In this document: piece by piece, positions 1 to 8,160 of the stretch
Position numbering within the stretch: position 1 is the stretch's first letter
Layout: every line of letters begins with the position of its first letter
Origin: Streptomyces sp. MBT53
GTDB taxonomy: Bacteria; Actinomycetota; Actinomycetes; Streptomycetales; Streptomycetaceae
Assembly: GCF_016654115.1 (NCBI RefSeq)
Contig: NZ_JAEQAZ010000048.1
Span: forward strand, 1-64,000
DNA length: 64,000 nt
Direction of reading: 5' to 3'
Position numbers and translations under genes: made by a program
Notes under the pieces: model-generated
Seen by the model: only the letters and a program-made list of their open reading frames with translations
Told to the model about the DNA's origin: nothing
Database searches by the model: none

Positions 1-468
1 CCTCCGGCCATGGCCCCGGAAGTCACACTCCCTCCGGCCCCGGCCCCGGCCATGAGCCCGACGCCCGCCGCGGTCGTCCCCACCACGACCGCACCGGACG
101 CCAGCGCCCAGAGCAAGACCGCCACCGCGCTCGCCTTCGCCCGCGCGCAGATCGGCAGGCCCTGCCTGTGGGGAGCGGCGGGACCGGACGCGTACGACTG
201 CTCCAGCCTCACCCAGGCCGCCTGGAAGGCAGCGGGCGTCATGCTGCCTCGCACCGCCCAGGAACAGTCGGGCGCGGGCGCCCTCGTCCCGCTCACGGAC
301 ATCCACGCCGGGGACCTGATCTTCTTCTACGACAGCATCGACCACGTCGGCCTCTACACCGGCAACGGCCTGATGATCCACGCGCCGAGCCCCGGTACGC
401 CGATACGCGAGGAGTCGATCTTCTACGCCGGTTCCGCCGCCATCCGGGGCGCCGTACGACCTGCCTGA
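1..468 (+). CDS. NlpC/P60 family cell-wall hydrolase, 5' end outside window
   Basis: C-terminal part of a secreted peptidoglycan endopeptidase of the NlpC/P60 family. The visible protein starts with a Pro/Ala/Thr-rich linker of about 40 residues and continues with a complete NlpC/P60 domain: the catalytic Cys lies in YDCSSL, the first His in DHVGLYTG and the third polar/His position in MIHAPSPG. Proteins of this type in Streptomyces usually carry a signal peptide and a coiled-coil region before the linker. The frame is open to the first base of the window, so the real start is probably upstream; the ATG at 10 would give a protein without a signal peptide. It ends 17 bp before the large palindrome. 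Confidence 0.85.
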   Translation, partial: PPAMAPEVTLPPAPAPAMSPTPAAVVPTTTAPDASAQSKTATALAFARAQIGRPCLWGAAGPDAYDCSSLTQAAWKAAGVMLPRTAQEQSGAGALVPLTDIHAGDLIFFYDSIDHVGLYTGNGLMIHAPSPGTPIREESIFYAGSAAIRGAVRPA

Positions 469-485
469 GCCACTGGCCTGAGCCA

Positions 486-585
486 CAGTCGACCAGCACG
501 GGGACCGCGGGTTGCCGCTGGGCGACCGGTTGCGCGCGCAACCCGTCGCCCAGCGGCAACCCGCGGTCCCCGTGCTGGTCGACTG
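486..585. repeat. 100 bp near-perfect palindrome (50 bp arms)
   Basis: Two 50 bp arms with no spacer, identical apart from one C:C mismatch at 527/544; the centre is between 535 and 536. The right arm encodes the expected mature N-terminus of the downstream secreted-protein gene, and the left arm is its inverted copy. Just outside is a direct repeat of ten bases (464-473 and 477-486, period 13). This looks like a fold-back or template-switch event, or an assembly artefact. Confidence 0.95.
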
Positions 586-901
586 CCTCTGGCATCCCGA
601 GGTACGCCCCACCGACTTCATGCTGGCCTGCGGCGACGGCAACAGCCGCCTGACGTCGCTGCGTTGGACCGACTGGAACGCCGACTCCGCGACGGCGACG
701 GGCGTCAACTGGGTGAACGACTGCAAACCCTATTGCGCGGTGGGCAAGTTCCACTCCTTCCCGGTGACCGTGCGGCTCGACTCCGCACAGACCTGGAAGC
801 GGCATCCGCAGCTACGGCAGTACGGCGAGATCACCCTGACGTACCCCGGAGCGCGGCCGGACAGGTTCCAGCACACCGTGACCTACCCCCTGTGGAACTG
901 A
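512..901 (+). pseudogene. Secreted-type hypothetical protein with 5' end replaced by inverted repeat
   Basis: The frame from about 550 to the stop reads like a small secreted streptomycete protein (motifs VDCLWHPEVRPTDF, ACGDGNSRLTSL, WVNDCKPYC, three Cys in the mature part). Members known to me begin with a signal peptide just before this segment. Here the signal peptide is absent: upstream of the mature N-terminus lies only the inverted copy of the same DNA, and the frame closes at a TGA at 479-481. The only start is a TTG at 512 inside the palindrome, with no signal peptide and no ribosome binding site. It is probably a dead copy unless the palindrome is an assembly error. It ends 1 bp from the convergent nuclease gene. 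I do not know the protein's function. Confidence 0.6.
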
Positions 902-902
902 T

Positions 903-1763
903 TCACAGCGCCAGCTCCACCACCAGCGGCCGGTGATCGGAGATCTCCACCCTCGGCGCGCCCACCGCCCCCACGGCGTCCGCGCCGAGCCCCGTCGTCA
1001 TGATGTGGTCGAGCTGGACGAGCGGCCGGTGCGAGGGGAAGGTCGCCGACCGGGCCGCACTCCGCCAGCCACGCGGCGCGGTCGCGTTCAGAGTGATCCG
1101 GGGAAGAGCGCCGAAGAGGTTGAAGTCGCCCATCAGCACCCGGGGTTGGGGCAGCTCCTCGATCCAGCGGCGCAGGGCGCGGAGTTGGCCGATGTTCCAG
1201 CCCGGCACGAACGAGAGATGCACGGCCACGGCGGTGAACGGCCCCTGCGGGCCTTCCAGTACGGCGGCCAGCGCGGCCCGGGGCTGATCCCGGGCCAGCA
1301 CCGGAGCGGCCCGCCCGGCGACCCGCAGCGGCACGGCCAGCGGGCCCGGGGACAGCCGTAGGGACCGCCATTCGCGGACCGGCAGTCTGGACAGCAACGC
1401 GACGCCCTGGGACGGGAGTTCGGGCTCCAGGGCTTCGGGGCCGTGGACGCGCAGCGCGGGTTGGGACGGGTCGGTGACCCAGCCCCGGTCGGGTACGAAA
1501 CGGCTGTGCAGGGCCGTCGCGTAGCGCCAGTCGCGGGCGCCCAGCGCCGCGGCGGCGACCGCCGCCTGGTCGAGGGAGCCGGAGCGTTCCTGGAAGCGGT
1601 CGACCTCCTGGAGGGCCAGCACGTCGACGTCCAGGGACGCGACGGCTTCGGCGAGGGGTGCCGAGGGGTCCTCGGGGCGGGCGGCGGCCGGGTGGCCGTC
1701 CGGCCGCATCAGCTGGCCGTGCAGCACGTTGAACGTCGCACACGTCACCCGTATGTCACCCAT
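903..1763 (-). CDS. Endonuclease/exonuclease/phosphatase family protein
   Basis: A metal-dependent phosphoesterase of the EEP superfamily (DNase I/AP endonuclease/inositol phosphatase fold), 286 aa. Fold motifs appear in order: ATFNVLHG near the N-terminus, LALQEVD around residue 50 with the metal-binding Glu, VHLSFVPG, MGDFNLFG with the Asp/Asn pair, and SDHRPLVV at the end with the catalytic Asp-His. There is no signal peptide, so it acts in the cytoplasm or leaves by another route. I chose the ATG at 1763 because GGGAG sits 8 nt upstream; a longer form from 1796 would lack this. Substrate cannot be told from sequence; DNA, lipid and inositol phosphates are all possible in this family. Confidence 0.85.
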   Translation of the reverse strand: MGDIRVTCATFNVLHGQLMRPDGHPAAARPEDPSAPLAEAVASLDVDVLALQEVDRFQERSGSLDQAAVAAAALGARDWRYATALHSRFVPDRGWVTDPSQPALRVHGPEALEPELPSQGVALLSRLPVREWRSLRLSPGPLAVPLRVAGRAAPVLARDQPRAALAAVLEGPQGPFTAVAVHLSFVPGWNIGQLRALRRWIEELPQPRVLMGDFNLFGALPRITLNATAPRGWRSAARSATFPSHRPLVQLDHIMTTGLGADAVGAVGAPRVEISDHRPLVVELAL

Positions 1764-1940
1764 GGCCGCTCCCTTCCAGGGGAGCGATCTTCGCATCCGG
1801 CGGAACGCGCCGTGCGGCGGTCGACAAGATCGCTCCCAATCACGCGGAATTTCGAGTCAATCCGCGATCGCGCACGTACCAGCGGTCATGGGCGCCCCGC
1901 GCCGACCCGCCACGTCACCAATTCGGAGAACAGGCACCCC

Positions 1941-3410
1941 ATGAACGCATCCGCACCGAACAGCCCAGCCGCCGACGCCACCGCGCAGATCGGCGTCACC
2001 GGCCTGGGTGTGATGGGCCGCAATCTGGCCCGCAACTTCGCCCGCAACGGCTACACGGTCGCCGTCCACAACCGGTCGCCGCACCGGACCCACGAGTTGA
2101 TGAAGGAGTACGGCGACGAGGGTGCCTTCGTCCCGGCCGAGACGGCACAGGAGTTCGTGGCCGCCCTCGAACGCCCCCGCCGCCTGATGATCATGGTGCA
2201 GGCCGGTCCGGCCACCGACGCCGTGATCGACGAGTTCGCCGCGCTGATGGAGCCCGGCGACATGATCATCGACGGCGGCAACGCGCACTTCGCCGACACC
2301 CGCCGCCGCGAGGCCGCCCTGCGCGAACAGGGCCTGCACTTCGTCGGCGCCGGGGTCTCCGGCGGCGAGGAGGGCGCGCTGAACGGTCCGTCGATCATGC
2401 CCGGCGGTTCGGCGGAGTCGTACGCCGTGCTGGGTCCGATGTTCGAGTCGGTCAGCGCGAAGGTCGACGGGGAGCCCTGCTCCACGCACATCGGCACGGA
2501 CGGCGCCGGGCACTTCGTGAAGATGGTGCACAACGGCATCGAGTACGCCGACATGCAGCTCATCGCCGAGGCCTACGACCTGCTGCGCCAGGTCGGCGGC
2601 TACACCCCCGCCGAGATCGCGGACATCTTCCGCCGCTGGAACGAGGGTCGGCTCGGCTCCTACCTGATCGAGATCACCGCCGAGGTCCTCGCGCACACGG
2701 ACGCGGAGACCGGCGGGGCGTTCGTCGACATCGTCAAGGACGCGGCGGGCCAGAAGGGCACCGGGCGCTGGACCGTGCAGACCGCGCTGGAGCTGGGTTC
2801 GCCGGTCACCGCGATCGCCCAGGCCACCTTCGCCCGCGCCTCCTCCAGCCAGGCGGACCTGCGCGCGGCCTACCGCGGGCTGCCCGGCGGCACCACTCCC
2901 CCGCTCAGCCGTACCGAGGCCGACCGCTTCACCGCCCAGGTCGAACAGGCGCTGTACGCGTCGAAGGTCATCGCCTACGACCAGGGCTGGAAGATGATCC
3001 AGGACGCGGCCACCGAGTACGGCTGGGAGATCGACCTCGCCGCGGTCGCGGGGATCTGGCGCGGCGGCTGCATCATCCGCGCCTCCTTCCTCGACCGGAT
3101 CCGCGCCGCCTACACGGCCGACCCGGGTCTGGTCAGCCTGCTCGGCGAGGAGACCTTCGCGCGTGAGATCGGCGACGCGCAGGTCCCGTGGCGCGAGGTC
3201 GTCGCCTCCGCGGCCCGCCGGGGTATCCCCGTCCCGGCGTTCTCCGCCGCGCTGTCGCACTACGACACGCTGCGCGCCGAGCGGCTGCCGGCGGCCCTTC
3301 TCCAGGGTCAGCGCGACTTCTTCGGCGCCCACACCTACGGGCGCACCGACCGCGCCGGCACCTTCCACACCCACTGGTCCCGGCCCGGCCGCCCGGAGAC
3401 GACCGCCTGA
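1941..3410 (+). CDS. gnd: 6-phosphogluconate dehydrogenase, decarboxylating
   Basis: Oxidises 6-phosphogluconate to ribulose 5-phosphate with release of CO2 and NADPH in the oxidative pentose phosphate pathway, in the cytoplasm. The 489 aa length is that of the full-size dimeric enzyme. The Rossmann motif GLGVMGRNLARNFARNGY is near residue 15, the substrate-binding GGEEGA segment near 145, and the catalytic Lys lies in GHFVKMVHNGIEY near 200; the C-terminal helix ends with a typical HTHWSR segment. The long upstream open frame is spurious; the ATG at 1941 follows GGAG by about 12 nt and matches the family N-terminus. It stands alone and ends in a hairpin shared with the convergent LacI gene. 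Confidence 0.95.
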   Translation: MNASAPNSPAADATAQIGVTGLGVMGRNLARNFARNGYTVAVHNRSPHRTHELMKEYGDEGAFVPAETAQEFVAALERPRRLMIMVQAGPATDAVIDEFAALMEPGDMIIDGGNAHFADTRRREAALREQGLHFVGAGVSGGEEGALNGPSIMPGGSAESYAVLGPMFESVSAKVDGEPCSTHIGTDGAGHFVKMVHNGIEYADMQLIAEAYDLLRQVGGYTPAEIADIFRRWNEGRLGSYLIEITAEVLAHTDAETGGAFVDIVKDAAGQKGTGRWTVQTALELGSPVTAIAQATFARASSSQADLRAAYRGLPGGTTPPLSRTEADRFTAQVEQALYASKVIAYDQGWKMIQDAATEYGWEIDLAAVAGIWRGGCIIRASFLDRIRAAYTADPGLVSLLGEETFAREIGDAQVPWREVVASAARRGIPVPAFSAALSHYDTLRAERLPAALLQGQRDFFGAHTYGRTDRAGTFHTHWSRPGRPETTA

Positions 3411-3423
3411 CCGACTCCCGTAC

Positions 3424-3449
3424 CCGGCCCGCCTGTTGAGGCGGGCCGG
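3424..3449. terminator. Bidirectional hairpin between gnd and the LacI gene
   Basis: Perfect 11 bp GC-rich stem (CCGGCCCGCCT and its complement) with a GTTG loop, lying between two convergent stop codons. No U-tract follows, as is usual for streptomycete terminators. Confidence 0.8.
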
Positions 3450-3465
3450 AAAGAGCATGCGCCCG

Positions 3466-4554
3466 CTACTCGTCCACGGCGAGGGCGGGCGCCGCCGTGC
3501 TGGCGCGGACCACGAGTTCGGTCGGCACCAGGGTGGTGCCGTGCTCGTCACCGCGGTCCCGCATCCGCCGTAGGACACCCTGCACGCACAGGCGGCCGAC
3601 CTCGGCGAAGTCCTGGTGGACGGTGGTCAGGGGCGGCAGGAAGGAACCGGCTTCGGGGATGTCGTCGAAGCCGATCACGCTGACGTCCTCGGGGATGCGC
3701 CGGCCGCGCTCGTGCAGGGCCCGCAGCAGGCCGAGTGCCATCTGGTCGTTGGCCGCGAACACCGCTGTGCAGTCGGCCTGTTGGGCGAGTTCCAGGCCGA
3801 CCCGGTAGCCGGACTCGGCGGACCAGTCGCCGCGCACGACGGGGGGCACGGGCCGTCCCGCGTCGGTGAGTTCGGCGCGCCAGGCGTCGGCGCGGCGCTG
3901 GGCGGCGAAGGACTCCTGGGGTCCGGCGAGGTGCCAGACGGTGCGATGGCCGAGGTCGAGGAGGTGGCGTACGGCGGCTCGTGCGCCGCCGTTCTGGTCG
4001 GTGTCGACCACGCTGTAGCGGTCGCCCGCGTCGGAGTCGGCGACGACGACCTGGACGTGCGGAGGCAGCGAGATCGTGGCCGCGTCGAGGAGGTGGACCT
4101 CCATGATCGCGATGACGGCGTCGACGGCGAGTTCGCCGAGGCGGGAGAAGGCGCCGCGCACCTCGTCCTGGGTGGGGACGGCGACCGGCAGCAGCGTGAC
4201 GGCGTAGCCCTCGTGCGCGGCGGAGGTGGCGATCGCCTCCAGGGTGCGCATGTTGCCGGTGGTGGAGAGGTTGAAGGTGATCACGCCGATGGTGCGGAAC
4301 TCACCGCGTTTCAGGGCGCGGGCGGCGCTGTTGGGCCGGTAGCCGAGTTCCTTCATGGCGACGAGAACCTGCTGCCGGGTCTCCTCGTTCACGCCCGCGT
4401 AACCGTTGGACACCCGGGAGACGGTCTGCGAGGAGACGCCTGCCAGGCGGGCGACATCGGCCATGGACGCGCTCGGGGCGCGCTGCGCGGCCCGTTTCCC
4501 GCCGCGTCTGCGGGGCTCCTCGGTGCCGGCCGAGGCACTGTGCGCTGTGTCCAC
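3466..4554 (-). CDS. LacI family transcriptional regulator of the galactoside operon
   Basis: A 362 aa sugar-responsive repressor. After a basic, disordered N-terminal stretch of about 30 residues comes the HTH, MADVARLAGVSSQTVSRV, then the hinge ELGYRPNSAARALK, then a periplasmic-binding-protein-like sensor domain with the usual IGVI, VIGFDDIPEAG and LTTVHQDF segments. The GTG start at 4554 follows AGGGAG at good spacing; the longer ATG start at 4623 would run into the promoter region. It is divergent from the ABC importer and GH42 genes, and two matching palindromes lie between them, so it most likely represses that operon and itself and is released by a galactoside or its breakdown product. 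The ligand is inferred, not shown. Confidence 0.9.
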   Translation of the reverse strand: MDTAHSASAGTEEPRRRGGKRAAQRAPSASMADVARLAGVSSQTVSRVSNGYAGVNEETRQQVLVAMKELGYRPNSAARALKRGEFRTIGVITFNLSTTGNMRTLEAIATSAAHEGYAVTLLPVAVPTQDEVRGAFSRLGELAVDAVIAIMEVHLLDAATISLPPHVQVVVADSDAGDRYSVVDTDQNGGARAAVRHLLDLGHRTVWHLAGPQESFAAQRRADAWRAELTDAGRPVPPVVRGDWSAESGYRVGLELAQQADCTAVFAANDQMALGLLRALHERGRRIPEDVSVIGFDDIPEAGSFLPPLTTVHQDFAEVGRLCVQGVLRRMRDRGDEHGTTLVPTELVVRASTAAPALAVDE

Positions 4555-4651
4555 CCGTCTCCCTCCCCTATCGATCCGATTGCCTGGGGCACGTTTCACC
4601 AAACGGCCCTTGACCACCGACATTGGGGCAGTGTAGACATGCCGCCATCAG

Positions 4652-4667
4652 ATGTTTACGTAAACAT
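4652..4667. promoter_or_regulatory. LacI-family operator 1, perfect palindrome
   Basis: ATGTTTACGTAAACAT, a perfect 16 bp palindrome with the central CG dyad typical of LacI-family sites. It lies about 100 bp from both the lacI-type gene start and the importer start. Confidence 0.85.
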
Positions 4668-4694
4668 AACAGGCCGAGACCCTCGCGGACCTGG

Positions 4695-4710
4695 ATGTTT
4701 ACGCAACCAT
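4695..4710. promoter_or_regulatory. LacI-family operator 2, imperfect copy
   Basis: ATGTTTACGCAACCAT matches operator 1 at 14 of 16 positions. The two dyads are 43 bp apart, about four helical turns, so two dimers would sit on the same face of the DNA. It lies 49 bp before the importer start codon. Confidence 0.75.
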
Positions 4711-4758
4711 CGCGACGGCGTGTGACGCCGGTTCCGAGATGGACGAGCGAGGAACTAC

Positions 4759-5685
4759 ATGACGACGCTTCAGCCCCCTGCGGCCGCGACTCGGCCCCCG
4801 GTCAGGCCATCGGCCAAACGGGACCGCCGTTCCTGGACAGGGTGGGGTTTCATCGGCCCCTTCGCGGTGGTCTTCGCCTTCGTCTTCCTGGCTCCGATCG
4901 TGTACTCGGTCTATCTCAGCCTGTACCGCAACCAGCTCATCGGCGGAAACCACTTCGTCGGCCTGGACAACTACACGCAGGCCTTCCAGGACGACCAGTT
5001 CTGGTCCTCCCTGGAGCGGGTCTCGCTGTTCCTGGTGATCCAGGTGCCGATCATGCTCGGCATCGCCCTGTTCGTGGCCCTCGCGCTGGACAGCGGCCGG
5101 CTCTTCGGCCGGGACTTCTTCCGGATCACGATCTTCCTGCCGTACGCCGTGCCCGCGGTGGTCGCCACCCTGATGTGGGGCTTCATGTACGGCACCCAGT
5201 TCGGTCTGGTGGGCGACATCAACAGCGCCTTCGGCGTCACGCTGCCCGACCCGCTCTCCACGCACCTGGTGCTGGCGTCGATCGGCAACATCGTGACCTG
5301 GGAGTTCGTCGGCTACAACATGCTGATCTTCTACTCCGCGCTGCGAGTCATCCCGACCTCGCTGTACGAGGCCGCGGAGATCGACGGTGCCGGGCAGTTC
5401 CGCGTCATCACCGCCATCAAGCTCCCCGCGATCCGCGGCGCGCTGGTGATCGCCACGATCTTCTCGATCATCGGCAGCTTCCAGCTCTTCAACGAGCCGA
5501 GCATCCTGCGACCGCTGGCCCGCAACGCGATCACGACGGACTACACCCCGAACTTCTACACGTACTCGCTGTCCTTCAACGGCCAGCAGCACAACTACTC
5601 CGCGGCGGTCGCGATCATCATGGGCCTGATCACCATGGTCATCGCCTATGTCGTGCAGCTTCGCGGCATGCGCAAGGGAGCCTGA
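4759..5685 (+). CDS. ABC sugar importer permease, MalF type
   Basis: First inner-membrane permease of a carbohydrate uptake (CUT1) transporter, 308 aa with six predicted membrane spans, the first at about residues 30-50 (FIGPFAVVFAFVFLAPIVYS). The EAA loop that docks the ATPase reads EAAEIDGAGQFRVITAIKLP near residue 210. A good RBS (GAGGA) precedes the ATG. The next gene encodes the partner permease, starting 2 bp after this stop. No ATPase gene occurs in the operon; in Streptomyces such importers generally share the MsiK ATPase encoded elsewhere, and I infer the same here. Confidence 0.92.
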   Translation: MTTLQPPAAATRPPVRPSAKRDRRSWTGWGFIGPFAVVFAFVFLAPIVYSVYLSLYRNQLIGGNHFVGLDNYTQAFQDDQFWSSLERVSLFLVIQVPIMLGIALFVALALDSGRLFGRDFFRITIFLPYAVPAVVATLMWGFMYGTQFGLVGDINSAFGVTLPDPLSTHLVLASIGNIVTWEFVGYNMLIFYSALRVIPTSLYEAAEIDGAGQFRVITAIKLPAIRGALVIATIFSIIGSFQLFNEPSILRPLARNAITTDYTPNFYTYSLSFNGQQHNYSAAVAIIMGLITMVIAYVVQLRGMRKGA

Positions 5686-5687
5686 CC

Positions 5688-6638
5688 ATGAGCACCCCCG
5701 TCACCACCGCCTCCGGGCCGGCGCCCGCACCGTCCGGCGGCGGCTCCCGGAGCGCGCCCCGGCTGCGCACCCCCCGCAAGAAGCACACACCCGGGCGCCC
5801 CAAGCGCAGCGTGCTGCTGACCGTGCTCACCGGTCTGATCCTGGTCTACACCGTGGTGCCCCTGATCTGGCTGGTCATCAGCTCCACCAAGACCCAGGCA
5901 GGGCTCGCCGACTCCAACGGCCTGTGGTTCGCCCACCGCTTCGCCCTCTGGTCGAACATCCACGACACGTTCACCTACCACGACGGCATCTTCGGCCGGT
6001 GGCTGCTGAACACCCTGCTCTACGTCGTGCTCGGCGCCGGCGGCGCCACCTTCCTGGCGATCCTCGGCGGCTACGCGCTGGCGAAGTTCAACTTCCCCGG
6101 AAAGCGCGCGATCTTCGCCGTGGTCATCGGCGCCGTAGCCGTCCCCGGCACGGCCCTCGCGGTCCCGACCTTCCTGATGTTCAGCAAGATCGGGCTGACG
6201 GACACCCCGTGGGCGGTGATCATCCCCTCGCTGATCTCGCCGTTCGGCCTCTATCTGATGTGGGTCTTCGCGACCGAGGCCATCCCTGTCGAACTCCTCG
6301 AAGCCGCGCGTATGGACGGAGCCGGCGAGATCCGCACCTTCTTCCAGGTCTCGCTGCCGCTGCTCGCCCCCGGTGTCGTCACGGTGCTGCTGTTCACCAC
6401 GGTCGCGACCTGGAACAACTACTTCCTGCCGCTGATCATGCTCAGGGATCCCAACTGGTACCCCCTGACCCTCGGTCTGAGCGCCTGGAGCTCCCAGGCC
6501 CAGACGATCGGCGGTGACGTCATCTTCAACCTGGTGATCACCGGTTCGCTGCTCACCATCGTGCCGCTGATCGCGGCGTTCCTGCTGCTGCAGAAGTACT
6601 GGCAGTCCGGTCTCGCCGCCGGAAGCGTCAAGGAATAA
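5688..6638 (+). CDS. ABC sugar importer permease, MalG type
   Basis: Second membrane permease of the importer, 316 aa. A Pro/Arg/Lys-rich cytoplasmic N-terminus of about 45 residues is followed by six membrane spans beginning with LLTVLTGLILVYTVVPLIWL. The EAA loop reads EAARMDGAGEIRTFFQVSLP near residue 210 and would contact the shared ATPase. The ATG is 2 bp after the MalF-type stop, so the two are translated together. It is followed 46 bp later by the substrate-binding protein gene, an order (permease, permease, binding protein, hydrolase) that differs from many CUT1 operons where the binding protein comes first. Confidence 0.92.
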   Translation: MSTPVTTASGPAPAPSGGGSRSAPRLRTPRKKHTPGRPKRSVLLTVLTGLILVYTVVPLIWLVISSTKTQAGLADSNGLWFAHRFALWSNIHDTFTYHDGIFGRWLLNTLLYVVLGAGGATFLAILGGYALAKFNFPGKRAIFAVVIGAVAVPGTALAVPTFLMFSKIGLTDTPWAVIIPSLISPFGLYLMWVFATEAIPVELLEAARMDGAGEIRTFFQVSLPLLAPGVVTVLLFTTVATWNNYFLPLIMLRDPNWYPLTLGLSAWSSQAQTIGGDVIFNLVITGSLLTIVPLIAAFLLLQKYWQSGLAAGSVKE

Positions 6639-6684
6639 CCCAACCCTCAAGTAGTCCCGACCACGAAGAAGTGGAAGCACCTCC

Positions 6685-8025
6685 ATGCGCAGAACCACCG
6701 GCCGCCTGCTGCGCGGCCTCGCCCTCCTCTCCGTCCTCTCCCTGGGGGCGACGGCGTGCGGCAGTTCGGACGACGACAGCTCCAGCACCAAGGCGGTCTC
6801 GGCCTCGGACATCCAGGCGGCCCTGAAGAAAGGCGGCACGGTCAACGTCTGGGCCTGGGAGCCCACGCTGAAGACGGTCGCGGCCGACTTCGAGAAGAAG
6901 TACCCCAAGGTCAAGATCAACCTGGTCAGCGACAAGTCCGGTGACAAGTACTACACCGCGCTGTCGAACGCGATCGCGGCCGGGAAGGGCGTCCCGGACG
7001 TCTCCCAGGTCGAGTACTTCGCAGTCAGCCAGTACTCCCTGACCAAGGGTCTCACCGACCTCGCGCCGTACGGCGCCGACAAGCTGGCCTCCAAGTACAC
7101 GGCCGGTCCGTGGAACGCGGTGAGCGACGGCAGCAAGGTCTACGGCCTGCCGATGGACTCGGGCCCGATGGCGATGTTCTACAACAAGAAGGTCTTCGAC
7201 AAGTACAAGATCGCCGTCCCGACCACGTGGGACGAGTACGTCGACGCCGCCCGCAAGCTGCACAAGGCCGACCCCAAGGCGTACATCGCCAACGACGCCG
7301 GTGACGCGGGCTTCACCACCAGCATGCTGTGGCAGGCCGGTTCGCGCCCCTACAAGGTCGACGGCACCAAGGTGACGGTCAACTTCGAGGACGCGGGCGC
7401 CAAGAAGTACACGGACACCTGGCAGAAGCTCCTCGACGAGAAGCTCGTCTCGCCCATCAACGGCTGGACCGACGACTGGTACAAGGGCCTCGGTGACGGC
7501 ACCATCGCCACCCTGACCACCGGTGCCTGGATGCCCGCCAACTTCGTCAGCGGTGTGGCCGGTGCCTCCGGCGACTGGCGCGCGGCCCCGATGCCGCAGT
7601 GGACCGCGGGTGCCAAGGCCAGCGCGGAGAACGGCGGTTCGTCCCTCGCCCTGCCCGCGCTCGGCAAGAACAAGGAACTCGCCTACGCGTTCGTCGAGTA
7701 CGCCAACGCCGGTGCCGGTGTCCAGACCCGTGTCGACCAGGGCGCCTTCCCGGCGACCAAGGCCGAGCAGCAGTCCGCGGCGTTCCAGGACAAGGCGTTC
7801 CCGTACTTCGGCGGCCAGCAGGCCAACAAGATCTTCGCCGAGTCCGCGTCCGAGGTCGCTTCCGACTGGTCGTACCTGCCCTTCCAGCAGTACGCCAACT
7901 CGATCTTCAACGACACCGTCGGCAAGGCCTACATCTCGGGCACCACGCTGGCCCAGGGTCTGAAGAGCTGGCAGGACGCCTCCGTCAAGTACGGCAACGA
8001 GCAGGGCTTCACGGTCAACAAGTGA
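6685..8025 (+). CDS. Extracellular sugar-binding lipoprotein of the ABC importer
   Basis: Binding protein of 446 aa that presents the sugar to the two permeases. The N-terminus is a lipoprotein signal, with a basic region, a hydrophobic core and the lipobox LGATACGSS, so Cys at about residue 26 would be lipid-anchored on the outer face of the membrane. The remainder is a family-1 solute-binding fold (VNVWAWEPTLK near 50, PMDSGPMAMFYNKKVFDKY near 160, ending in a TLAQGLKSW helix). GGAAG precedes the ATG by about 8 nt. The hairpin that follows this gene fits the usual higher expression of binding proteins compared with downstream genes. The sugar is inferred to be a galactoside from the GH42 neighbour. 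Confidence 0.93.
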   Translation: MRRTTGRLLRGLALLSVLSLGATACGSSDDDSSSTKAVSASDIQAALKKGGTVNVWAWEPTLKTVAADFEKKYPKVKINLVSDKSGDKYYTALSNAIAAGKGVPDVSQVEYFAVSQYSLTKGLTDLAPYGADKLASKYTAGPWNAVSDGSKVYGLPMDSGPMAMFYNKKVFDKYKIAVPTTWDEYVDAARKLHKADPKAYIANDAGDAGFTTSMLWQAGSRPYKVDGTKVTVNFEDAGAKKYTDTWQKLLDEKLVSPINGWTDDWYKGLGDGTIATLTTGAWMPANFVSGVAGASGDWRAAPMPQWTAGAKASAENGGSSLALPALGKNKELAYAFVEYANAGAGVQTRVDQGAFPATKAEQQSAAFQDKAFPYFGGQQANKIFAESASEVASDWSYLPFQQYANSIFNDTVGKAYISGTTLAQGLKSWQDASVKYGNEQGFTVNK

Positions 8026-8070
8026 TCCGCTCGAAGTAGCCGGTTCGCAGCGACCGGCACCTCATCGGGA

Positions 8071-8103
8071 GCCGCCGCCGGGCAGAACTCGCCCGGCGGC
8101 GGC
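8071..8103 (+). terminator. Intra-operon hairpin after the binding-protein gene
   Basis: Perfect 13 bp GC stem (GCCGCCGCCGGGC and its complement) with a 7 nt loop, 45 bp after the stop of the binding-protein gene and 57 bp before the GH42 start. It probably acts as a partial terminator or an mRNA-stabilising 3' end. Confidence 0.7.
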
Positions 8104-8160
8104 CCGCCCGGAATCCACCCCGCATCTCGTTCCACCTGTGCAGCAGCCGGAAGGACCCCC

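Noticed and set aside
1857..3578. Long minus-strand open frame opposite gnd
   Set aside because: High GC opens antisense frames; its protein is Gly/Val/Arg/Asp-rich without motifs, while the plus strand encodes a complete 6-phosphogluconate dehydrogenase.
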